From assembly GCA_020744425.1 (NCBI GenBank), contig JAGMUV010000005.1, forward strand, positions 868,001-932,000: DNA of 64,000 bases. The letters are read 5' to 3'. Below, piece by piece: positions 56,148 to 64,000 of this stretch. Source of the DNA: Dactylonectria macrodidyma (lineage: Eukaryota; Ascomycota; Sordariomycetes; Hypocreales; Nectriaceae). Both the position numbers and the translations under genes were made by a program. Position 1 is the first letter of the stretch; the number at the start of each line of letters is the position of its first letter. The notes beneath the pieces were generated by a model. The model was not told the DNA's origin, did not search any database, and saw only the letters and a program-made list of their open reading frames with translations.

Positions 56148-58611
56148 GAGCAGATGAAGCAAGATGGGCTGTGTGACTGGTGTTGGATATGGCTTGTGAA
56201 TGGCTTGATTTACACAAGACGGGTAAGAGAGCTTGGTGCTCTGGCGTGTTGGGATATAACAAAGCATTTTAGCGACAAGGGACAGAGTACATTCAAGACC
56301 ATTATCAAGGAATAAAGCCAGTCGCAGCTACAAAGTGTAATTTTCTGATATGCGTGATAGATTTCGGTGGCCACAGCCTCAAGAGATACGAGTATCATGG
56401 GTGCGCGTCGCGTTACTGGCCAGTACGTTCATATGATTATTGATATGGACTAGGACTCGGCTTGGTCAGGTCCAGTCGAGTCGAGTCGAACCAATGTTGA
56501 GACAGTGAAAAAGGGGATTGATGACGGGGATGAGCTGCCACCACAAGCCACAGCGTCAGGCCCCGGACGGTGAGATCAAATCAATCATGTTTAATGGGTA
56601 CATGGACATCAGCAGAAATTGAACAAGCGCACGAGTAGGCCCCTAACGGCAAGTGACAAGGTGGGGGTTAACGGACAGGGCTGCGGGAGCATCCTCATTT
56701 CACGTCTGCCGCTCTTCCAGGGAATCGGGCAGGGGAGAAGTTGAGTTTGGGCGAACGATACATGGGTTGAGAAGAAGCGTGATAGCGCTAGCTGAGCTTG
56801 GGCGGTTGAAAGAGATGGTGCCGACGGGACGACGCTGACGGTGGAGCAAAGACTCGAGAGCTAGGAGATGAGGAGGGACGAGCTCGTTGAAGTGGCTTTT
56901 TTTTTCTTTTGATTTTTTTTTTGCTTCTTCTTGGTTTCGTCGAGGATCTCTTTTTCTGTTGGTGACGAGGTCCCCTGTGGCTTGGTGTTGGTGGGTTGTT
57001 CTGCTGCATGTTATTGTTTTGGCCATGCCATGGTGCTCTGCCAACCGCGGGGAGAAGTAAGCTGGGATGGTTTGTTGTAGTGGAGAGAGAGAGATGGAGT
57101 GAGGCCTGGCTCGACAACATGGGGCCGGCGACATCTGATGGACGGGAAGCACCGGGGGGGAGGGAGCAAGAAAAAAAACAGCAGAGATGGGGTTTCAGAG
57201 GTAGAGAGCAGCATGTTTTGGTTTTTGGGGGGCTGGTTTTGGAACTGAAGAGTCTGAGGGGAGAGACAGGCCAAGGGTGGCTTTTTACATGGGACCCCTA
57301 TCTGGAATCGCTTGCATCTCTGTACGAAGTGTGATCAACTGTGATAGAGTCTTGGAGTCTTGGTAAGTACGGTAGGCACTACATCGGTGCTAGACGGGCC
57401 CGGGTTTTGGCAACCCAAGGCTCTAGAGAGTGGACAGGGTGGGATGTTGGGTGAGTTGATGAGACCCCTGCCCTGGACTGGTCGATGTGATTGCCATAGA
57501 GGCCAGGGATGGTTCTCTCATCACTGACAACTTGACAAAAATAGTCTAGATAGGTAGTTAATCTGTTCCCAACCAGTCTGGCATTCTGTCAATCATTGCC
57601 CGAGTAAAAAATAAATAAATTGAATGAGTGATCAATGATGATTAGCGCTGTCTTTGCAATGGTACCTACGTAACCACCCCCCCTGGCGAAGCTCCCCATG
57701 ACTGCCCTGGCCCCTCCAGTGAACAATGAACTTTATCCACTGGAACTTTAGCCCCGGCACAGGCTGTGAAGTCTCTCTGAGTATTGTCTTCTCAGCCCAC
57801 GTCAGGCGGCCGTGCTAGGGTTTGCGCCACCGGGGCGGGCTGGCTCACCACTAGCCATCCGCTAAACCACCCACCCAAAGACCCGCTGCGGGCGTCCACT
57901 GGAACCACTTGGGGGGGGAGGGCTTGGAGCCGTCCCGCCGCTGGTGAGGAACTGAGAAAACCCGTAAGGGTGGTCCAAGCTTACAGGGCCTCTCCCCCCG
58001 GGAACCATGGGCGGGCAGGGACCAAAACAAACCCTGGGCTGCTCTGCCTGCCTGTCTGCCAGTTTATGGTCACTGGTCCATGCCCCTCCTCCCCTGCCCG
58101 TTGAGAGTCGAGCTTTCTTTCCCTCGGCTGGGCAAGACAAACTCGTCTTCTTTGCTCTCTACTCCATTGCTTTCGCCTCCCGAGTCCTTCACCACCCACT
58201 CGTTTGTGCCTTCACGTCTCTCGTTCAATTGCCTCCCCCCGACTCTCGTTTTGTCTTGTATTCTATGTCACTGTGGGTGAAATCTCGATGTTGCTCCTGC
58301 CTTTCGTCTAACGCTGCCTCCAGCTCTTAGCCTACTCGACTTTCGTCTTCAGCCTGCAGCAGCTCCCGACTTACACCGCTCTCCACACCACCAACCACCA
58401 GCATCATCCCGCATCTGGGCAACGACTCCGCAACCATAACAACAAAGGACCGAGGAGAGGAAAAAATTACTCTTTGTTACGCAGCCTTTTACTTTCCCCT
58501 CTTCATATTCTGCTACTGTTTTGGCATTCTTGGAACCCCGCTCGAACTCGGCTTTGAACCCTTACATCGATTCCTCCCACGGCCCCCGAACCAGGTGTCA
58601 ATGGCGGCAAC
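56148..58611. other. Long intergenic region
   Basis: 2.5 kb between RGP1 and the WD40 gene, same strand. It contains runs of T/A near 56898-56935 and 57168-57180 and C- and G-runs near 57678 and 57911. The final 500 bp before the WD40 ATG are strongly pyrimidine-rich, which suggests a long 5' leader. Open frames on both strands have no features. Confidence 0.4.
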
Positions 58612-61600
58612 ATGGCGGCGACTCCCTCCAACAGCCGGCTCAAGTTCACTCCGTCCAACTCTCCTTTCCTCTCTCGCCCCTCTCGCTCCTCCAGATCGCC
58701 CATGCGCGGCCGCTCTCATCATGACTCGTCCAAGCTGTCGCTGAAGCGCGTCATTGGTACGACATGCTCCTCGCCCACCGGCTTCGACACAGTCAATTCC
58801 TCCTTCGCCTACATCGCCGGCGCCGCCGTAGTCGTTGTCGACGTCGACGGCGAGCAACACTCCCAGCGCTTCTACCGCGCTCGACCGACCGCCGTGCCCC
58901 TCTACTCGGTCGCCACCTTCCAGAATGCGCCTTCGACTCCCACAGCCACCCCGAAAGCCAACGATAGCCGCGGCCGCGTGGCCCCGAGCTTCCGGGACTC
59001 ACCCCACAACGCGCCCGACTGGGGGGACTCACCTGGAAGCAGGACCTGGACGAGCCGCGAGAGGATCAAGGCCGCGACTTGCGTGGCGTTGAGTCGGGAC
59101 GGCAAGTATCTGGCTGTAGGCGAGACCGGTTACGCACCCCGCGTTCTAATATTCAGCTTGCATGACTCCTCCTCTGACACACCTCTTGTCTCTATCAGCG
59201 AGCACGGCTTCGGCGTCAAGGCTGTGGCTTGGTCCTCGGACACCCGGTATCTGGCGTCACTAGGTGCTGCCAATGACGGGTTTTTATATGTATGGAAGGT
59301 TGATCCCCGGACCGGCGCGGCGAGACTCTTTCAGCAGAACCGTTGCACATCCTACATCAAGGATATGGTATGGATGGGCCACTGCCTCATTACCCTGGGG
59401 GTTCGTCATGCGAAGATGTGGAGAGTAGAAGAAGGACCAACCATTTCTCCTACCAAGCAAAAGTTCCTCGAACAGTCTTCCACTCCCCCCGCTCAGAGGG
59501 CCTTGCCAGGGCGTAATATCCTGCTTGGCCCCCTCTTGGAGACGACCTTTAGCTGTGCTGCCGTTGTCAAGGACACAAGTCTAATCATCTGCTCTGAAAC
59601 GGGCGATATATGCATCTTGGACGACGACGACAGGCAGATGAAGCTGCTCAAGGTCCTAAACTTGGGTTTCCACATCACGAGCATTACTATCAGAGACAAT
59701 GTCGCATATGTTGGCGGCAAAGGTGGCCGATTTGCTACCCTCGACGTGGAAGCCGTTTTGGAATGCCGAGCGGCATGCGTGCTGGACACAACAGAGTCCA
59801 CCAGGGGCCTCGTCGCTCTTGGATTCCTGACGGACAAGCTCGTCACAATTAATTCGAGGCGCTGCGTTGACATTTGGGACTCAGACCACGTTCCTGGCAA
59901 AGATGCCCAAGTAGTGGCGACCATCCCTATTCCCGGACACGGGGACCAGGTCACTGGCATCCAAGTGCTTCAGAAGCCAAATGATCTAGATGCGTCATTC
60001 TTGACCTGGACTATTGCCGGCAATGTCAAATTCTGGACCCTGGACGGGCAGGTCAAGGCTTCCGTTGACGTGCCCATTGAGATGACGGACCCGGAGAATG
60101 AGATGGACCCCATAAACCAGGTTACATATGCGCGCACTACTAGCGACGGTAGACTCCTCGTTGCCGCGGACCGGCTTGGCGTCCTAAGAGTCACAGATAT
60201 TGCGACCAGGGAATCTCTGCTCGACATCAAAGCTCACTCCTCCGACTGTCGTCATGTCAGCGTCTACGAGAACGAAACCAAATTTCTCATGGCGTCGTGC
60301 GGAAGAGACCGCACCACGCAATTATTCCACCGCACTGTCGGTGGTTCCATTGAGCATTTTCAAACACTTGAGTTCGCCGCAAAGGTAGTACAAGTGATTA
60401 TTGCATCAGAGGACAAAGTTCTTACATGTTCGTTTGATCGAACACTTCAAGTTCACGATCTCATTACTAGAGAAGGCGAACCGGACGCGATCGCCGCCAT
60501 TCCTTCACGGGTCATCTCACTAAAAGCTTCTCCTACTTCAATGGTTATTGGACCAGATGAAAAGACAGTGTTTGTTTCGCTGTTGGATCGGTCTATTTGT
60601 CAGTACGATCTCAACACCGGACGGCAAGTTTCTTGCTTTAAATGTATGGACGAGGGGGGAGTCGAGTCTGCTGTCCTCGACTCACTCACTGTCGGGCAAT
60701 GGTTGCCCAAGGATCAGGATTTTCTACTCGGGCTGTCCAACACGGACAAGTCCATCAGGTTATACGATGCTCAAACAGGGAGTTTCTTAGATCGGGAATG
60801 GGGACACACAGAGGCGATAAACGGCGTGTGTCTGGTTGAAGATGAAGATGGGAGCCGCAAGGTCGTCAGTGTTGGCTCGGATGGAACGATGATGATTTGG
60901 ACGCTGGATCTCAACGATCCTATTCCGGGTTCGATGAGTAGGGATCCATCACCGGCCAAGGACGGAGTATCCGGCAGGCCACCACTTCGGAGGGTTCTGT
61001 CCAAGGCTGAATTGGCCGAGTTCCAGCGTCCCTCGTCGGTCTCGGGTCGAAGGTCACCACCACGAACTCTCCAGCGCCGAACCTCTCGATTCAACCTCGC
61101 TGCCAGTGTCAGGACTCCCACGAGTACATTCCCGCCAAGCCCTATCATTGGCGTTGGAGGGCTGGACACGCCGTCACGGCGACCCTCAGCCGACAGTCGA
61201 GCAGCAAGTCCACCAGTCAGCCCAAAAGCTAGAATCACCAGGAGGCCGTCCCTTCCAGCCCTTGGAGCTACTGCTCGCAAAAAGTCTTCTTCTTCGAACC
61301 TGCGCGGTTTCGGTTCACTAAACATGGCAACCGAGCAGGCATGTCGGACGCTACGGGCGTACAGAAAGAAACTGGCGTCTGCTGAGCCCATCAGTCAAGA
61401 AGTACTCTCTGAGCTGGACCAGGAGTTGCGTCTCACCGCCGCGGCGCTTGGAGAACGAGCCATCCGAGGCAAAGCAATGAATGAGACGGTGTTGACCGGG
61501 CTGCTGGACCAGTACTCCGAGAGACTGGTAACACTATTAGATGAGAAACTGCGCCTTTCACATCCAAGAGAGCGGGACGGGGATAGTCCCGACGAGGGGA

Positions 61601-61644
61601 GCCAACCTAGTGCGGACGGGGACTCGAGCTCCCTTTCGCCATAA
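58612..61644 (+). CDS. WD40 repeat protein, MAPKBP1/WDR62-like
   Basis: Single exon, 1010 aa. The N-terminal 40 residues are Ser/Arg/Pro-rich. WD40 repeats run from about 45 to 780, enough for two beta-propellers. Readable blades include CVALSRDGKYLAVGETGYAP, VKAVAWSSDTRYLASLG, FLTWTIAGNVKFWTLDG, FLMASCGRDRTTQLF, VLTCSFDRTLQVHDL and VVSVGSDGTMMIWTLD. Residues 780-910 are Ser/Pro/Arg-rich with many phospho-site-like motifs. The last 100 residues are helical (TLRAYRKKLASAEPI, LLDQYSERLVTLLDEKLR), then acidic. The tandem-propeller layout with a long tail fits the MAPKBP1/WDR62 group, which binds JNK-type kinases and mitotic factors in animals. The fungal role is not known to me. An out-of-frame ATG lies 11 bp upstream. 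Confidence 0.85.
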   Translation: MAATPSNSRLKFTPSNSPFLSRPSRSSRSPMRGRSHHDSSKLSLKRVIGTTCSSPTGFDTVNSSFAYIAGAAVVVVDVDGEQHSQRFYRARPTAVPLYSVATFQNAPSTPTATPKANDSRGRVAPSFRDSPHNAPDWGDSPGSRTWTSRERIKAATCVALSRDGKYLAVGETGYAPRVLIFSLHDSSSDTPLVSISEHGFGVKAVAWSSDTRYLASLGAANDGFLYVWKVDPRTGAARLFQQNRCTSYIKDMVWMGHCLITLGVRHAKMWRVEEGPTISPTKQKFLEQSSTPPAQRALPGRNILLGPLLETTFSCAAVVKDTSLIICSETGDICILDDDDRQMKLLKVLNLGFHITSITIRDNVAYVGGKGGRFATLDVEAVLECRAACVLDTTESTRGLVALGFLTDKLVTINSRRCVDIWDSDHVPGKDAQVVATIPIPGHGDQVTGIQVLQKPNDLDASFLTWTIAGNVKFWTLDGQVKASVDVPIEMTDPENEMDPINQVTYARTTSDGRLLVAADRLGVLRVTDIATRESLLDIKAHSSDCRHVSVYENETKFLMASCGRDRTTQLFHRTVGGSIEHFQTLEFAAKVVQVIIASEDKVLTCSFDRTLQVHDLITREGEPDAIAAIPSRVISLKASPTSMVIGPDEKTVFVSLLDRSICQYDLNTGRQVSCFKCMDEGGVESAVLDSLTVGQWLPKDQDFLLGLSNTDKSIRLYDAQTGSFLDREWGHTEAINGVCLVEDEDGSRKVVSVGSDGTMMIWTLDLNDPIPGSMSRDPSPAKDGVSGRPPLRRVLSKAELAEFQRPSSVSGRRSPPRTLQRRTSRFNLAASVRTPTSTFPPSPIIGVGGLDTPSRRPSADSRAASPPVSPKARITRRPSLPALGATARKKSSSSNLRGFGSLNMATEQACRTLRAYRKKLASAEPISQEVLSELDQELRLTAAALGERAIRGKAMNETVLTGLLDQYSERLVTLLDEKLRLSHPRERDGDSPDEGSQPSADGDSSSLSP

Positions 61645-62468
61645 CAACATTATTTCATCACATGTGTTATTATCACTGGGCTTTTTTCTTTTTAGTTTGG
61701 GTATCTGGTTACAGGCGTTTGATCAGTTAACAAGGCAGTTTGCTGGGTTGGGCGGCCAAGGACATATGCTGAGCGAGGAGTGCATACCGCCGGCTTTGAT
61801 CCACTATGATACCACTGGGCTTGGAGTTCTGTGCTACTTTTAGATTTCACTGAATAAGTTTGAATTCACATCAGGGACGCGAGCCCTGTTTCAACTTTTT
61901 ATTCTTGACTTTTCCCGACTTTGAAGCTTTGGTGTTGTAGAATGTATGAGATGAGAGCTGCCAATCGATAGTATCCCATCTCACTTGCTGGCGATAGTAT
62001 CTCACCTGCCGACCAGAGTAAAGTTCGCTTGCCGCGCCTGGCGATAGCGGTTGACGTTCAGGGGTATCACGTGATTTAGCATGCTTTAGCGCTGTTTGCG
62101 GCTCTGGCTGGCTGAGCTCATTTTCTTCCCTGCATCATCGAAATTTTTGAACTTTGCCGGTTTTTTCTGTCACGTGATATCTGACCAGCCGATCGCGACC
62201 TGGAAGAAAAAAACACCACGCTTAGAGGGCGAGTCGCGTATCACCAAGAGGCCCCAAAACGCTATTTGCACTCGATGATAGGCCTCGAGGTCGCCACTAT
62301 CAGATCTGGAGTCATCGTCTAAGGTTGCCTGTACGTACTGGTAGAGTCCTGAGCATGCTGTAGCCGTTTGTGACCTCTAACAGGAGCCATCGACAGACCG
62401 TGGCGCCGGTTCATCTTCTTCCGAGACGTGAAGGCCCCCTGGAAAGCTGGCGAGGTGGATCGCGGGGC
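61645..62468. other. Intergenic region with repeated TCACGTGA sites
   Basis: 824 bp between the WD40 stop and the start of the right-edge gene. Three ctggcgatag-like repeats occur near 61988-62046, and two E-box palindromes are listed separately. No gene seen. Confidence 0.45.
62067..62177. promoter_or_regulatory. Two TCACGTGA palindromes upstream of the right-edge gene
   Basis: Exact TCACGTGA sites lie at 62067-62074 and 62170-62177, about 400 and 290 bp before the ATG at 62469. This is the E-box bound by Cbf1/Pho4/USF-type bHLH factors in fungi. The spacing of 103 bp is about ten helical turns. Binding is inferred. Confidence 0.5.
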
Positions 62469-64000
62469 ATGAATCAACCGGCTGCCTATACGCCCCTCGA
62501 GTCGCTGTTCCTATTCCAGTCGTTGCTGACCCACGGAGTCGACACTGGGGCCTTCGCGCGCATATCGGAACTCCTCACCAACAACCCACTTATCAAGGAG
62601 GCCGACACTTATGATCCCGCACGATTGAGGCCGGAGCCGCTGCAGCAGCTGTTCCTGCTGCTGCTGCGCGATGGGCTGAAGAGCGAGGAGGAACGAACGG
62701 ATGCGCCTGATGGAGGAGCTAACGGATCGCCCGCGTCTAAGAAGAGGAAGATTGGGAGCCCGACATTGCCAACCTTGAAGGATGTGCTCGAAAATGTCGA
62801 CAAGATCCCTGCGCTAGTCGACCGCCTCTATGCGCGATATCGCGACCACGTTGTCAAGCAAATCCGAGAAGACGAGCGTCGATTCGAGACGGTACAGAAG
62901 GAGATTCAGCTGTTGGAGCGCACGGAGAGAGAGAGGCGTGCTAGGGCGGCCACCCAGAATGGAACACCAATCCTGGCTCCCCGGGAATCCAAGCCTGCGA
63001 TCGCAGCTAATGGGCCTACACCGACGACGATGAACTCGACGACGACGCCTGCTGCCATTCGAAGAGGACCGACGCCGCACACTCCAGTAATACCTCCCAA
63101 ACCACCAACACCTCACGTTGCGCCACCGACTGTCGCTCCGCCGAGCCATCTGCCGACTGGGACGACACCGATCCGACCAACGCCGACGCCAAAGGCCCCG
63201 AATGGAACCGCTCCGGTCCTTCAAGCTCCCACAGGGGTTCCGCCAGCCGCACCGCGTCCGTTGCAGCCACCACCACAAGCTGCCAAGCAGGCCATTTCTC
63301 CTCGCCCGGAGATTGGAATCAAGCCAAAGGATGGGTCGGCGACTCCTCAACCTGCAACTCCTGTGGGAGCTGCTCTGAAGTGGGAGAAGCCGTACCAACC
63401 CCCGCATCCTCCGACTCCGACGCCACCTCCACGGCAGTTCCAGTCTCCGATCCAACCAGGTCCGACTGTACCACCAGGTCAGCAACCGCCGCCGCAACAG
63501 CAGCAGCAATGGTACCCTCAGCCGACGGCTCAATATCCTCCACAAGCTGCTGGGCAACAGCAACAACAGCAAGGGCAGTCCCATCCTCAGCAGCCACCGC
63601 ATGCGCAGCATCCCCCACGTCCCCAACCGCCGCAACACCTCCAGCAACACCTCCAGCAACATCCTCAGCAACAACATCAGCAACATCCTCAGCAACATCC
63701 GCAGAATCATCCGCAACAACATCCCCAGCAACACCCTCAGCAACACTCTCAACAGCCCCCTCAGCAGCTCCCTCAGCAGCTCCCTCAGCAACTCCCTCAG
63801 CAGCTCCCTCAGCAGCTCCCCCAGCAACATACTCAGCAACAACCTCAGAAAGCATCTCAGAAAACGTCTCAGCAGCCATCTCAACAGCAACCTCAACAAC
63901 CCCAGCAGAAAGCCCAGCTGCATCCCCAACCGCATTCCCCACACCTCCAGCGCCCTCAACCTCGCCCTACGCCTGGAAAACCTGTGCTCGTGCCACCGCA
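62469..64000 (+). CDS. Gln/Pro-rich protein, probably chromatin-related, 3' end outside window
   Basis: An open frame of 510 codons runs from the ATG at 62469 off the right edge. The N-terminus is folded and helical (PLESLFLFQSLLTHGVDTGAF, then ISELLTNNPLIKEADTYD). A nuclear signal follows (SKKRKI), then a charged helical segment (LKDVLENVDKIPALVDRLYA, QIREDERRFETVQKEIQLLE). From residue 160 it is Pro/Thr-rich, then Gln/Pro-rich with HPQQ, LQQH and six LPQQ units. The N-terminal layout reminds me of fungal bromodomain proteins of the NuA4 complex (BRD8/Bdc1-like), but no bromodomain is inside the window, so this is a weak suggestion. Antisense frames of up to 381 codons come from the CAG/CTC repeats and are rejected. 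Confidence 0.7.
   Translation, partial: MNQPAAYTPLESLFLFQSLLTHGVDTGAFARISELLTNNPLIKEADTYDPARLRPEPLQQLFLLLLRDGLKSEEERTDAPDGGANGSPASKKRKIGSPTLPTLKDVLENVDKIPALVDRLYARYRDHVVKQIREDERRFETVQKEIQLLERTERERRARAATQNGTPILAPRESKPAIAANGPTPTTMNSTTTPAAIRRGPTPHTPVIPPKPPTPHVAPPTVAPPSHLPTGTTPIRPTPTPKAPNGTAPVLQAPTGVPPAAPRPLQPPPQAAKQAISPRPEIGIKPKDGSATPQPATPVGAALKWEKPYQPPHPPTPTPPPRQFQSPIQPGPTVPPGQQPPPQQQQQWYPQPTAQYPPQAAGQQQQQQGQSHPQQPPHAQHPPRPQPPQHLQQHLQQHPQQQHQQHPQQHPQNHPQQHPQQHPQQHSQQPPQQLPQQLPQQLPQQLPQQLPQQHTQQQPQKASQKTSQQPSQQQPQQPQQKAQLHPQPHSPHLQRPQPRPTPGKPVLVPP
63631..63905 (+). repeat. CAG/CAA-rich minisatellite coding for HPQQ and LPQQ units
   Basis: Consecutive 9- to 15-bp units of the form cag-caa-cat-cct, then 12-bp units cct-cag-cag-ctc, encode HPQQ/LQQH and about six LPQQ copies. 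Units differ at third positions, which suggests selection for the protein rather than a very recent expansion. Confidence 0.8.

Noticed and set aside
62814..63959. 381-codon minus-strand frame rich in Leu/Arg
   Set aside because: Produced by the CAG/CTC repeats of the Gln/Pro-rich gene; the repetitive LLRxLL pattern and the continuous plus frame with an ordered N-terminus favour plus.

Overview
The window is nuclear DNA of a filamentous ascomycete (Pezizomycotina, most likely a Sordariomycete). The reasons are short introns of about 45-75 bp with GT(A/G)NGT donors, CTAAC-like branch points and YAG acceptors; about one gene per 3-4 kb on mixed strands with long, GC-balanced intergenic stretches; and typical families: two Zn2Cys6 regulators, a CFEM-type seven-helix receptor, a DUF7918 protein and a fungal-type tetraspanin. 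No operon, prophage, CRISPR array, rRNA or convincing tRNA was seen. All protein-family calls are from motif recognition; no database search was run.

Left part (1-13.7 kb): the 5' part of a minus-strand gene with a 15-bp repeat at the window edge; TSC13 (very-long-chain enoyl-CoA reductase); a BLOC-1 subunit 1-like coiled-coil protein; SOG2 (leucine-rich protein of the RAM/NDR kinase network); and a short RecQ-type helicase.

Middle (14-36 kb): a Zn2Cys6 regulator and a monocarboxylate-type MFS transporter are transcribed divergently from a 411-bp promoter. Next comes a 2.3-kb patch (20.2-22.5 kb) holding at least four partial, mutually inverted copies of one unrecognised gene. Then follow a DUF2470/DUF4499 membrane protein, a CFEM-7TM receptor, a second Zn2Cys6 regulator, a disordered protein with a Trp-rich segment, and a tetraspanin. 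Upstream of the tetraspanin lies a 256-bp MITE with perfect 28-bp terminal inverted repeats and TA target duplication.

Right part (37-64 kb): heat-shock factor HSF1, spliceosomal cyclophilin CWC27, a small Cys-rich secreted protein, a highly expressed-looking aldehyde dehydrogenase, a 5-kb gene-poor stretch, a DUF7918 protein, RGP1 (Ypt6/Rab6 exchange factor subunit), a large WD40 protein of MAPKBP1/WDR62 type, and the 5' part of a Gln/Pro-rich, probably chromatin-related gene running off the window.

Most genes are independent housekeeping or signalling genes. The only pair with an evident functional link is the divergent regulator/transporter pair. The parts most likely to be undescribed are the degenerate repeat-gene patch at 20.2-22.5 kb and the MITE at 36.6 kb.
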